The position numbers and the translations under genes were made by a program. From positions 1 to 43,432 of the forward strand of contig NZ_CAMIFY010000018.1 in the NCBI RefSeq assembly GCF_946222985.1: a stretch of DNA of 43,432 nucleotides, given 5' to 3'. Positions 8,459-16,069 of this stretch are shown piece after piece. Each line of letters starts with the position of its first letter. The stretch's first letter is position 1. Under the pieces are notes generated by a model. That model was not told the DNA's origin, did not search any database, and saw nothing but the letters and a program-made list of their open reading frames with translations. The stretch comes from an uncultured Corynebacterium sp. (GTDB lineage: Bacteria; Actinomycetota; Actinomycetes; Mycobacteriales; Mycobacteriaceae).

Positions 8459-9231
8459 CGTCGCACCTCGATGCCGGCCGCGGCCATGGCGTCCTTGACC
8501 TCTCCGACGGTGACTTCGCCGAAGTGGAAGATCGACGCGGCCAGCACCGCGTCGGCGCCGGCCTCGACGGCCGGGGCGAAGTGCTCCGGTGCGCCCGCGC
8601 CACCGGAGGCGATGACGGGCACCGCGACGGCCTCGCGGACCTTGCGCAGCAGCTCGAGGTCGAAGCCGTCCTTGGTGCCGTCGCCGTCCATGGAGTTCAG
8701 GAGGATTTCGCCGACGCCGAGCTCTTCGCCGCGGCGGGCCCACTCGACGGCGTCGATGCCGGCGGACTTGGAACCGCCGTGGGTGGTCACCTCGAAGCCG
8801 GACGGCTGCGGGGCGCCTCCCTCGGGCACGCGTCGGGCGTCGACGGACAGCACGATGCACTGGGCACCGAATCGCTGCGACAGCTCGCGCAGCAGCTCCG
8901 GCCGCGCGATGGCGGAGGTGTTGACGCTGACCTTGTCCGCGCCGGCGCGCAGCAACTGGTCGACGTCGTCGACGCTGCGGACGCCGCCGCCGACGGTGAG
9001 CGGGATGAAGACCTGCTCGGCGGTGCGGCGGACGACGTCGAGCATGGTCCCGCGGCCGTCCTTCGACGCGGTGACGTCGAGGAAGGTCAACTCGTCGGCG
9101 CCCTCCTCGTTGTAGCGGTGCGCCAGCTCGACGGGATCACCGGCGTCGCGGAGATTGTCGAAGTTCACGCCCTTGACGACGCGCCCGGCGTTGACGTCGA
9201 GGCAGGGGATGACGCGGATCGAGACGGCCAT
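8455..9231 (-). CDS. hisF: Imidazole glycerol phosphate synthase, cyclase subunit
   Basis: Uses ammonia from HisH to turn PRFAR into imidazole glycerol phosphate and AICAR. The 258-residue half-barrel-repeat protein has the catalytic aspartates D12 (IPCLDVN) and D131 (VLSVDARR), the phosphate loops TVGGGVRS and ASGGAGAPEH, and full family length. ATG 9231 is preceded by AAGGAGAA at good spacing, one of the clearest ribosome binding sites in the block. It overlaps hisI by 4 bases. An 84-base spacer with a perfect tandem repeat separates it from impA. Identification is certain. Confidence 0.97.
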   Translation of the reverse strand: MAVSIRVIPCLDVNAGRVVKGVNFDNLRDAGDPVELAHRYNEEGADELTFLDVTASKDGRGTMLDVVRRTAEQVFIPLTVGGGVRSVDDVDQLLRAGADKVSVNTSAIARPELLRELSQRFGAQCIVLSVDARRVPEGGAPQPSGFEVTTHGGSKSAGIDAVEWARRGEELGVGEILLNSMDGDGTKDGFDLELLRKVREAVAVPVIASGGAGAPEHFAPAVEAGADAVLAASIFHFGEVTVGEVKDAMAAAGIEVRR

Positions 9232-9245
9232 GGTTCTCCTTGATT

Positions 9246-9277
9246 TTCGGATGCTGGGGTGTTCGGATGCTGGGGTG
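9246..9277. repeat. Perfect 2 x 16-base tandem repeat between impA and hisF
   Basis: TTCGGATGCTGGGGTG is present twice in a row with no mismatch. It lies in the impA-hisF spacer, about 15 bases upstream of the hisF start on the coding (minus) strand. It may be a recent duplication or a binding site for a dimer. Confidence 0.85.
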
Positions 9278-9315
9278 GTTGATGCTTCCAGCTGGGGGCG
9301 GGCTGGGATTGCCGG

Positions 9316-10143
9316 TCAGGCCCGGAAGTCCGTCGGCGGTTGCATGCCCCGGATGATGTGGAGCAATCCGGCGTGGACTTCCTCGGTGCCCGCCAGCACG
9401 CCGATGGACCCGACCTCCCAGGGCTCGCCCCGCAGGTCGGTGACCACGCCACCGGCTTCGCGGATGAGCAGCACGCCCGCGGCGTTGTCCCACACGTGCG
9501 GGGAAAACGTGACTGTGCCGCCGAAGGCGCCGGACGCCGTGGCGGCGAGGTCGACGCCGACGGAACCGGAGATCCGGATCGTCGGATAGCGGTCCCCGAC
9601 CGCGGAGAGCAGCACCTGGCGCCACCCGCGCGGGAACGTGCCGTCGCGGCGGGCGATGACCGACCCGAACGCGATGGACACCGGCCGCCCGGACTGGGCG
9701 TCCATGTGGACCTCGCGACCGTTGACGCGGGTGCCGCCGCCGGCCACCGCGGTGACGCGGCGCCCCAGCAGTGGCATCGACGCCAACGCCACCAACGGCT
9801 CGCCCCGGTGCAGCAGCGACACGAGGATCGCGCACATCGGGAAGCCGGCGGCGTAGTTGGTGGTCCCGTCGATCGGGTCGACGACCCAGACGGTTTCGGC
9901 GTCGGCGTCGCGCTCGTCGCCGGCGCCGTACTCCTCACCGTGGACGGGGAACCCGGTGAAGTGCGTCAGCAGCTCGCGCAGCCGCCGCTCGATGGCGAGG
10001 TCGATCTCCGTGGCGAAGTCGCCGCGCGCCTTGGTCACCAGCGGGTCGGCACCGAGGTTGACGGTGAAGAGGTCCTCGACCTCGTCGACCGCCGCCTCCG
10101 CCATCGCCAGCAGGGCACGGGGATCCAGATCCGCCATGGTCAC
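9316..10143 (-). CDS. impA: Inositol-monophosphatase-family phosphatase
   Basis: Mg-dependent sugar/amino-alcohol phosphatase of the IMPase superfamily. The 275-residue protein shows all metal-site motifs: HGEEYGAG, WVVDPIDGTTNYAAG and WDNAAGVLL. It sits between hisA and hisF exactly as impA does in mycobacteria and C. glutamicum. The substrate is inferred: inositol-1-phosphate is the family default, and a histidinol-phosphate phosphatase role has been shown for related proteins (HisN), which would fit the location. GTG 10143 has AGAGG 5 bases upstream and is used; ATG 10137 is an equal candidate. The spacers on both sides carry short tandem repeats, unlike the 4-base overlaps elsewhere in the block. 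Confidence 0.9.
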   Translation of the reverse strand: MTMADLDPRALLAMAEAAVDEVEDLFTVNLGADPLVTKARGDFATEIDLAIERRLRELLTHFTGFPVHGEEYGAGDERDADAETVWVVDPIDGTTNYAAGFPMCAILVSLLHRGEPLVALASMPLLGRRVTAVAGGGTRVNGREVHMDAQSGRPVSIAFGSVIARRDGTFPRGWRQVLLSAVGDRYPTIRISGSVGVDLAATASGAFGGTVTFSPHVWDNAAGVLLIREAGGVVTDLRGEPWEVGSIGVLAGTEEVHAGLLHIIRGMQPPTDFRA

Positions 10144-10149
10144 GTTCGC

Positions 10150-10191
10150 CTCTTTCGGGCTCTGCTCTTCGGGCTCTGCTCTTTCGGGCTA
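10150..10191. repeat. Three imperfect 14-15-base repeats between hisA and impA
   Basis: Copies of CTCTTTCGGGCTCTG at about 10150-10164, 10165-10178 (one T fewer) and 10179-10191 (running into the hisA stop). Together they fill the hisA-impA spacer. Confidence 0.75.
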
Positions 10192-10923
10192 GGAGCGGGC
10201 CACCGCCAGGGCCTCTTCGAGGGTGAAACGGCCGGCGTAGAGCGCCTTGCCGATGATCGCGGAATCGACGCCCTCGGACACCAGCGTCTTGATGGCCTCG
10301 ACGTCGGCGAGCGAGCTCACGCCGCCCGACGCGACGATCGGGGCGTCGGTGGCCGCCGACACGTCGCGAAGCAGATCCAGGTTCGGGCCGGCCAGCGTGC
10401 CGTCCTTGGACACGTCGGTGACCACGAAGCGCGAGCAGCCCTCCGAATCGAGGCGCTCGAGCACCTCCCACAGGTCGCCGCCGTCGGAGACCCAACCGCG
10501 TCCGCGCAGGCGCCACTCCCCCTCGATCTGCCGGACGTCGAGGCCGATGGCGACGCGGTCGCCGTACTCGCCGATGATCCCCTTGCACCACTCCGGGTTC
10601 TCCAGCGCCGCGGTGCCGATGTTGACGCGGCGGCACCCCGTCGCCAGGGCGGCCTCGAGCGACTCGGTGTCGCGGATGCCGCCGGAGAGCTCGACGTCGA
10701 CGTCGAGCCGGCCGACGACGTCGCGGAGCAGCTCGTAGTTCGAACCACGGCCGAACGCCGCGTCGAGGTCGACCAGGTGGACCCATTCGGCGCCGGCGTT
10801 CTGCCAGTTCATCGCGGCATCGAGCGGTGCACCGTAATGGGTCTCGGAACCCGCGGCACCCTGGACCAGGCGCACGGCCTGCCCATCGGCGACGTCAACG
10901 GCGGGCAGGAGGGTCAAGGTCAT
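10189..10923 (-). CDS. priA: PriA: ProFAR isomerase with probable PRA isomerase activity
   Basis: (beta/alpha)8 isomerase of histidine synthesis (HisA reaction). In actinobacteria without trpF the enzyme also does the TrpF reaction and is named PriA. The 244-residue protein keeps D10 (LPAVDVADG), R18, D129 (GLDV), R142 and W144 (RGRGW), and D174 (SKDGT). These match, with an offset of one, M. tuberculosis PriA D11, R19, D130, R143, W145 and D175, including the loop-5 Arg/Trp pair used to hold the Trp-pathway substrate. No TrpF domain exists on trpC here. I therefore infer a bifunctional enzyme rather than the HisA-only form of C. glutamicum. Start ATG 10923; a TATACT box lies about 50 bases upstream. 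Confidence 0.93.
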   Translation of the reverse strand: MTLTLLPAVDVADGQAVRLVQGAAGSETHYGAPLDAAMNWQNAGAEWVHLVDLDAAFGRGSNYELLRDVVGRLDVDVELSGGIRDTESLEAALATGCRRVNIGTAALENPEWCKGIIGEYGDRVAIGLDVRQIEGEWRLRGRGWVSDGGDLWEVLERLDSEGCSRFVVTDVSKDGTLAGPNLDLLRDVSAATDAPIVASGGVSSLADVEAIKTLVSEGVDSAIIGKALYAGRFTLEEALAVARS

Positions 10924-10972
10924 GGCGGTGTATCGCTCCCCGGAGGTCGGTGGTTGGTTCTTAACGCATTGA

Positions 10973-10978
10973 AGTATA
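10973..10978 (-). promoter_or_regulatory. Putative -10 element upstream of priA
   Basis: TATACT on the minus strand, a near-consensus -10, in the 118-base gap between hisH and priA. The predicted transcription start would be near 10966, giving a leader of about 43 bases with GGGGAG ahead of the ATG. No good -35 hexamer was seen. Confidence 0.5.
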
Positions 10979-11041
10979 GGGGTTGCGGGCATCCGGGGGA
11001 CCCACCGGAGGGAACCGGTCGGCGCGCCCCGGCGACTCGCG

Positions 11042-11716
11042 TCAATCCAGCGTCGCCGTCCAGTTGCGCAGCAGCGCCAGGCCCGCTTCGCCGGACTTCT
11101 CCGGATGGAACTGGGTCGCCCACAGCGGCCCGTTCTCCACGGCCGCGATGAAACGGTCGCCCTGGTGCTCCGACCAGGTCACCAACGGGGCCGCGATGCG
11201 CGAATCCGTGTTGAGCTCCCAGCGGCGCGCGGCATAGGAATGGACGAAGTAGAAACGCTCGTCGGCGACGCCGCGGAACATCTCGGTCTCCCCCGGCACG
11301 TCGACGGTGTTCCACCCCATGTGCGGCAGGATGTCGGCCTCGAGGCGCTCGACGGTGCCGGGCCATTCGCCGCAGCCGGGGGTGCCGATCGCGCGGGCGT
11401 CCGGGTCGGCCTCGTCGGCGTGGATGCCCTCGGCGAACTCGACGCCGCGATCGAAGAGCACCTGCATGCCGACGCAGATGCCGAACACGGGGCGCCCGCC
11501 GGCCAGCCGCGACCCGATCAGGCGCGGGCCCTGGACGCGGCGCAGACCCTCCATGCACGCGGCGTAGGCGCCGACGCCGGGGACGAGCAGGCCATCGGCG
11601 TTCATCACGGTGTCGGGGTCGGCGGTGACGACGACGTCGACGCCGGTGGAGGCGACGGCGCGTTCCGCGGAGCGCAGATTTCCGGAGCCGTAGTCGAGGA
11701 TTGCGACGGTGGTCAT
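11042..11716 (-). CDS. hisH: Imidazole glycerol phosphate synthase, glutaminase subunit
   Basis: Class I glutamine amidotransferase that releases ammonia for HisF. The 224-residue protein has the nucleophile C81 in GICVGMQ and the H204/E206 pair in QFHPEKSG, plus an oxyanion-region PGVGAY. No ribosome binding site precedes ATG 11716; instead TATGAT (11728-11723) ends 6 bases before it, which suggests a leaderless mRNA. In many relatives hisH follows hisB or the permease directly. Here a plus-strand arsenate-reductase-like gene separates it from the hisD-MFS group, so hisH appears to need its own promoter. Identification is certain. Confidence 0.96.
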   Translation of the reverse strand: MTTVAILDYGSGNLRSAERAVASTGVDVVVTADPDTVMNADGLLVPGVGAYAACMEGLRRVQGPRLIGSRLAGGRPVFGICVGMQVLFDRGVEFAEGIHADEADPDARAIGTPGCGEWPGTVERLEADILPHMGWNTVDVPGETEMFRGVADERFYFVHSYAARRWELNTDSRIAAPLVTWSEHQGDRFIAAVENGPLWATQFHPEKSGEAGLALLRNWTATLD

Positions 11717-11722
11717 GGGGGA

Positions 11723-11728
11723 ATCATA
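11723..11728 (-). promoter_or_regulatory. -10 element for leaderless hisH mRNA
   Basis: TATGAT on the minus strand followed by 6 bases and the hisH ATG. Close to the TATAAT consensus, and the start codon would be the first transcribed codon. Inference from sequence and spacing. Confidence 0.6.
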
Positions 11729-11770
11729 AAGGGTCCGCGCCGACGCGCCGCGCCCGGGCCCGAACGGGAG

Positions 11771-11799
11771 ACGACATGAACAAATGTTGCTGCTAAGGT
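11771..11799 (+). promoter_or_regulatory. Putative promoter of the arsenate-reductase-like gene
   Basis: ACGACA (11771-11776), a 17-base spacer and TAAGGT (11794-11799) fit a -35/-10 pair. The start would be near 11806, about 100 bases ahead of the ATG. A GGTGAAC/GGTTAAC direct repeat lies just downstream at about 11797-11816. Medium to low confidence. Confidence 0.4.
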
Positions 11800-11907
11800 G
11801 AACGCCAGGTTAACTCCCATTGAACTTCACCCGAATCGACGCTGGTGGAGAGACCGCCGCCGAGCGATGGACGAGGGAGTCGACATGATCACACGAGAGG
11901 ATCCACG

Positions 11908-12561
11908 ATGACCACCAACCCGCTGCTCGAGAACCAGTTCGCGATCGTCCGCGAGGATCTGCACCGCCGTTACGGTGCCCTGCACGACACGCGGCACATC
12001 GACCGGGTGCTCGACGACGTCATCGCCGAGCGCACCGCCGAGGCGAAGGTGGAGACCTTCCTCCCCGTCCTCGTCGAGCGCTTCGCCGCCGAGCGCCTGG
12101 AAGAGCAGGCCGCCGCCGAGGGCGCGACCGATCCCACCGCCCGCCGCGAGATCCTCTACGTGTGCGAGCGCAACGCCGGCCGTTCCCAGCTCGCCTCGGC
12201 GATCACCTCGTGGCTGACGCAGGACCGCATCTTCGTCCGCTCCGTCGGCCTCAACCCGATCGGCGGCATCAACTCCACCGTCCTCGAGGTCCTCGCCGAG
12301 CGCGGCATCCCGACCGGTCACCTGTACCAGAAGGAAATCGTCGCCCGCACGGTCCACCGCTCCGACGTCGTGGTCCTGATGGGCGTCGACGAACGCCCCG
12401 ACATCCCCGGCCACCGTTACGTGTCGTGGGACATCGCCGACCCGGAGGGCGCCTCCATCGACGAGGTCCGCTCCATCGCCGACGACGTCGAGCGCAACGT
12501 CCGCGCGCTTCTCGACGAGATGGGCGAAGCGATCGGCGATTCCGCCGCGAAGTCCGCGTAG
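11908..12561 (+). CDS. Arsenate reductase / low-molecular-weight phosphatase-like protein
   Basis: Two-part protein of 217 residues. Residues 1-75 are a charged helical domain (LENQFAIVREDLHRRYGAL onward) found ahead of many corynebacterial arsenate-mycothiol transferases. The rest is a low-molecular-weight phosphotyrosine-phosphatase fold with the CX5R loop VCERNAGRSQ and the general-acid region WDIADPEG. NAGRSQ rather than GNxCRS is typical of arsenate reductases of the mycothiol-linked class. Family knowledge says these reduce arsenate with mycothiol and mycoredoxin, but no ars gene is nearby and a phosphatase role cannot be excluded. ATG 11908 follows GAGAGG at good distance; the upstream in-frame extension is ignored. 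It is the only plus-strand gene inside the histidine block. Confidence 0.8.
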   Translation: MTTNPLLENQFAIVREDLHRRYGALHDTRHIDRVLDDVIAERTAEAKVETFLPVLVERFAAERLEEQAAAEGATDPTARREILYVCERNAGRSQLASAITSWLTQDRIFVRSVGLNPIGGINSTVLEVLAERGIPTGHLYQKEIVARTVHRSDVVVLMGVDERPDIPGHRYVSWDIADPEGASIDEVRSIADDVERNVRALLDEMGEAIGDSAAKSA

Positions 12562-12610
12562 GCGGTTCGCGCAGGCAATCAGTTCAGGCGATTCGTCTAG
12601 GCGATTCGCG
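12559..12610. repeat. 13-base repeats in the convergent gap
   Basis: TAGGCGGTTCGCG (12559-12571), CAGGCGATTCGTC (12585-12597) and TAGGCGATTCGCG (12598-12610). The last two are adjacent and match at 11 of 13 positions. They lie between the convergent ends of the arsenate-reductase-like gene and the MFS gene. No T-run terminator is seen here. Confidence 0.7.
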
Positions 12611-12649
12611 ACAAACGAACTCGACCCACGTCAGCGGTCTCGGTCGGCG

Positions 12650-13876
12650 TCAGCCGGCCGGGGCCGCTTTTTCGCGTCCGCTCCCCACGCGCAGCGCCGG
12701 CGAGCACGCCGCCGCGACGAGGCCGAGCACCAGCAACAGGCTCAACGCCCACTGCAGCCCCACTCCCGCAGCGGCGACCCCGATGGCCGGGCTGGTGACC
12801 AGGAAGCCGACGCGCATGAGCCAACCGACGAGGGTCACCCCGGCGCCGTCGGAGACGCCCGGCACCCGCGCCGCGGCCGCGAAGGCCGAGGGCACCAACG
12901 TCGCGCAACCGAACCCGGCGGAGGCGAAACCGCCGATGAGCACCGCCGGCGTCGACGTCGCCGCGCCGAGCAGGACCAGCGCGCCGCCGACCGCGACGAG
13001 CCCGCCGCCCGTACCCGCCACGCGCGCCCGTCCGAACCGGTCGATGAACGCGTCGCCGAGGAAACGCCCCACCGTCTGCGACGCCAGGAACACCGTGTAG
13101 GTCACGCCCGCCGACGCCGCCGCGACACCCGCGAGTTGATTGGCCGCCAGGCCTCCCCAGTTCTGCCCGAGATCCTCCACCGCGGTGCCGGCGATGGCGA
13201 CGGCCGCCAGCGGCAGCACGGCCAGCAGCGCCGACCGCATGGCGGGCCCGCGAGCTTTCGCCGGATTCGCGCCGTCGTCGACGTTCGCGCCGCCGGCGGG
13301 AGCGTCGTCAAGCTCGTTGCGCGGTGCCGCGGCACCGTCGCCCACCAGCCACGCGCCGAGGGCCGCCATGGCCAGGCAGGTGGCGGAGGCGACGGCCAGA
13401 TGCAGGCCGAAATCGTTGTCGGCGACCGCCGACCAGGTGGCGATGGCGCCTCCCGACGCCGCCCCCAGGCTCCAGAAGGCGTGCAGGCGAGAGATGATCG
13501 ACTTGCCCGACCGCTCCTGGACGCGCGTGCCCGCGACGTTCTGGCCGACGTCGGCGGTGGCGTCGCAGATGCCGAAGAGGAACAGCAGCGCCGCCAGCGC
13601 GGCGCCGCCGGAGATCTGGCCGATGGCGGTCATCACCGCCGCCATGATCACCGTGCCGCCGACGGAGGCGAACAACGCTCCGCGCCGCGCGACGATCCGC
13701 GCCGGCAGCGCCGACGACGCCAGCGACCCCAGCGGCATCGCGGCGACCATGAACCCGAACTGCGGGCCCGTCAGCCCCCACTCCGCGACCAGCGTCGGAT
13801 ACCACGGCAGCAGCGAGGCGAAGATCGCGCCATTGGACGCGAACAGCAGCGCCGACCCGAGGAAACCGCGGCTCAC
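12650..13876 (-). CDS. MFS transporter (second of a tandem pair)
   Basis: A 408-residue permease with about 12 hydrophobic segments in two halves, split by a cytoplasmic loop near residues 180-215 that is rich in Asp, Ala and Gly. The loop between helices 2 and 3 (ARIVARRGALFAS) resembles the MFS A-motif, and DRFGRARVAG repeats it in the second half. The substrate is unknown. The helix 4-5 region (GICDATADVGQNVAGTRVQE) is like the sugar-permease/YbjJ branch. The open frame extends to 13969, but GTG 13876 lies 4 bases after the preceding MFS stop and is the likely start. Being last in hisD-hisC-hisB-membrane protein-MFS-MFS, it may export histidine or an analogue, which is speculation. Confidence 0.82.
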   Translation of the reverse strand: MSRGFLGSALLFASNGAIFASLLPWYPTLVAEWGLTGPQFGFMVAAMPLGSLASSALPARIVARRGALFASVGGTVIMAAVMTAIGQISGGAALAALLFLFGICDATADVGQNVAGTRVQERSGKSIISRLHAFWSLGAASGGAIATWSAVADNDFGLHLAVASATCLAMAALGAWLVGDGAAAPRNELDDAPAGGANVDDGANPAKARGPAMRSALLAVLPLAAVAIAGTAVEDLGQNWGGLAANQLAGVAAASAGVTYTVFLASQTVGRFLGDAFIDRFGRARVAGTGGGLVAVGGALVLLGAATSTPAVLIGGFASAGFGCATLVPSAFAAAARVPGVSDGAGVTLVGWLMRVGFLVTSPAIGVAAAGVGLQWALSLLLVLGLVAAACSPALRVGSGREKAAPAG

Positions 13877-13880
13877 GGGG

Positions 13881-15233
13881 TCACCGTCGGCCCGACTGCG
13901 CCGGCTTGCGCTTGACGACGGCACCGCCGAGCTTGCGCAGCGTCGCACGCGTGTTGTGGTGCTCGGCAACGCGATGGGCGCCCATCAGCCGGTCGAGGGC
14001 CGCGGCGATCAAACCGACCGCCATCAGCCCCGCCGCGACGGCGAAGACCGCCGGGTAGGGCCGCAGCGCCGCCCCGGCGACCAGGCCGAGGGCGAAGGAG
14101 CCGAAGCCGGTGCCGCTGTCGAACGCCATGTTCCAGTAGGCGCTGGCCTCGGCGGTGCGCTCGCGGGGAAGGCGGGCGAACATCAGCAGCAGGGCCTCGT
14201 TCTGGACGATGCCGAAACCGGCGCCGTAGAACACCGCCGCGCCGAGCAGCCACCAGGCCGACCATTCGGCGTAGACGACCCACGACATGAAGGCCAGGCC
14301 GATGACGCCGGCCGCCAGTGCGGCGACAATCAACGTGCCCGGCTTGCCCTTGCGGTCGGTCCACACGCCCGCGGCGTAGCGGAAGACCATCTGGGAGCCG
14401 CCCATGACCGACAGCGCGGCACCGGCGACGATGGCGCCGGCGACCAGGTCGATTTCGCGGGCCGCCGGGGCCAGGAACGCCGAAATGCCGCCGAAGCCCA
14501 TCGCCGTGGCGCACATCGCCACCGCCGGCACCGCGACGAGCTTCCAGGTGGGCACCGACGACGCCGGGCCGGGCTCGCGCGACGGCAGCTCGTGGGTGGC
14601 CTCGGCGGCCTTCTTGCCGCGTCGACGCGCCCGGCCGGGCTTTTCGGCCGCACGGATCTTCGGGATCAGCAGCGCCATGGCCGAACCCGTCAGCGAGATG
14701 ACGGCGCCGAGGACGTAGACCCAGTGGTAACCGCCGGTGGCGTGGGCGATGGCCAGGCCCAGCGGAAGGCAGACCAGCTGGGCCACGCCGACGGCCACGC
14801 CCAGCGATCCCGAGGCCTTGCCCAGGAACTTCACCGGCACCAGCTCCGCGATCAGCGCGGACTCGGCGACCGTGAGCGCGCCGAAGCCCATGCCGCGCAC
14901 GACCGCGATGGTCAGCACGATCGCGGCCTCGGTGCCCAGCAGGTGCGCGAACGTCGGCAGGCCGAGCAACAGGCCGGAGACGAACATCGTGGGCCGGTAG
15001 CCGAAACGGCGCAGCATCCGCGGAGTCTGCGTCTGCGTCAGCACCGTCGCCGCCATGAACACGCCGGTGTAGGCGCCGGCCAGGCCCGCCCCGCGGCCGT
15101 CGTCGAGGATGGCCTGGGGAATCACCGGCAGCAGCAGCGACCAGCCGCCGAACGCCGCGAGCACCGCCACCAGGGTGGGGACGAGCCCGGGGGCCTTCCA
15201 CATCGAATCGATCCGGTCAGTCACGCGGCTCAT
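13881..15233 (-). CDS. MFS transporter (first of a tandem pair)
   Basis: A 450-residue permease with about 12 hydrophobic segments, a central loop of Arg/Lys-rich sequence near residues 195-225, and a basic C-terminal tail (KLGGAVVKRKPAQSGRR). The A-like motif is seen as RMLRRFGYRPTMF after helix 2 and VWTDRKGKPGTL in the second half. An MFS gene at this place, after hisB and a tiny membrane protein, also exists in C. glutamicum as far as I recall, so it is an old member of the histidine cluster. ATG 15233 has AAGGGGGAG directly upstream. Substrate unknown; amino-acid efflux is a guess. It is only distantly like the second MFS gene. Confidence 0.84.
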   Translation of the reverse strand: MSRVTDRIDSMWKAPGLVPTLVAVLAAFGGWSLLLPVIPQAILDDGRGAGLAGAYTGVFMAATVLTQTQTPRMLRRFGYRPTMFVSGLLLGLPTFAHLLGTEAAIVLTIAVVRGMGFGALTVAESALIAELVPVKFLGKASGSLGVAVGVAQLVCLPLGLAIAHATGGYHWVYVLGAVISLTGSAMALLIPKIRAAEKPGRARRRGKKAAEATHELPSREPGPASSVPTWKLVAVPAVAMCATAMGFGGISAFLAPAAREIDLVAGAIVAGAALSVMGGSQMVFRYAAGVWTDRKGKPGTLIVAALAAGVIGLAFMSWVVYAEWSAWWLLGAAVFYGAGFGIVQNEALLLMFARLPRERTAEASAYWNMAFDSGTGFGSFALGLVAGAALRPYPAVFAVAAGLMAVGLIAAALDRLMGAHRVAEHHNTRATLRKLGGAVVKRKPAQSGRR

Positions 15234-15275
15234 CTCCCCCTTCGGTTCGTCTCTGCAGTCAGTTCATGTCGGCCG

Positions 15276-15449
15276 TCAGCCCATCTCGCCCGTCAGCCAC
15301 AGGATCGCGCCGGCGGTGGCCAGCACCGCCAGCAGCCCCAGGACGATCGTCCCGAGCCGCGAGCCCGCCTGATAGGCGGACCACGCGCCGCCGACGAGCA
15401 GGCCGGCGACGATGAACAGGAAGATCGTCGGAAGGTCCGCGGCGCTCAC
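15276..15449 (-). CDS. Small two-helix membrane protein in the his operon
   Basis: A 57-residue protein starting at GTG 15449, which overlaps the hisB stop as GTGA. It has two hydrophobic helices (about residues 6-24 and 31-50) joined by a short SAYQAGSRLG loop, and ends in TGEMG. The longer in-frame start at 15500 would overlap hisB for no benefit. A similar small membrane ORF lies after hisB in corynebacteria. The function is not known. Its tight coupling to hisB and the permease downstream suggest a role linked to the transporter, which is inference. Confidence 0.75.
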   Translation of the reverse strand: MSAADLPTIFLFIVAGLLVGGAWSAYQAGSRLGTIVLGLLAVLATAGAILWLTGEMG

Positions 15450-16069
15450 AGGGTTCCCTTCGTCGACGGGACGCCCGAGGTGCGCGGGTCGGGTTCGCAC
15501 GCGGCGCGCAGTGCGCGGGCCACGGCCTTGAACTCCGCTTCGGTGACGTGATGCGGATCGCGACCGTACAGGCAGCGCACGTGCAGGGCAATTCGGGCGT
15601 TGAGCGCGAAGGACTCGAAGAAGTGCTCGTTGATGACCGTCGCGTAGTGGCCGCCGATGACGGCGGTGATCATCTGCTCCGGCTCGCCGTTCATGACGAA
15701 GTACGGACGCCCCGACACGTCGACGACGGCGTGGGCCAGCGTCTCGTCCATCGGGATGTAGGCGTCGCCGAAGCGGCGGATGCCCGACTTGTCGCCGAGC
15801 GCCTCCCCGAACGCCTGCCCCAGCACGATGCCGGTGTCCTCCACGGTGTGGTGCGCATCGACGGCGATGTCACCCTTGGCGTGGACCTTGATGTCGAACC
15901 GGCCGTGGGAGGCCAGCGCGGTGAGCATGTGGTCGAAGAACGGCAGGCCGGTGTCGACGTCGGCCTGTCCGGAGCCGTCGAGGTTGACCATGCAGACGAT
16001 CGACGACTCGCGGGTGGTCCGCTCGATGGTTCCGACGCGGTCGGCGTCGCGGGAAGTGGGGTCGGTCAT
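15446..16069 (-). CDS. hisB: Imidazoleglycerol-phosphate dehydratase
   Basis: Dehydrates IGP to imidazole acetol phosphate. The 207-residue protein is the monofunctional dehydratase type, with no HisN phosphatase domain. It carries the manganese-binding motifs AHHTVEDTG and DPHHVTEAEFKA, and the GLPFFDHMLTALASHG and INEHFFESFA segments. ATG 16069 overlaps the hisC stop (ATGA), so the large upstream open frame is irrelevant. Because HisB lacks a phosphatase domain, histidinol phosphate must be hydrolysed by another protein; ImpA (9316-10143) is one candidate in the window. Confidence 0.96.
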   Translation of the reverse strand: MTDPTSRDADRVGTIERTTRESSIVCMVNLDGSGQADVDTGLPFFDHMLTALASHGRFDIKVHAKGDIAVDAHHTVEDTGIVLGQAFGEALGDKSGIRRFGDAYIPMDETLAHAVVDVSGRPYFVMNGEPEQMITAVIGGHYATVINEHFFESFALNARIALHVRCLYGRDPHHVTEAEFKAVARALRAACEPDPRTSGVPSTKGTL

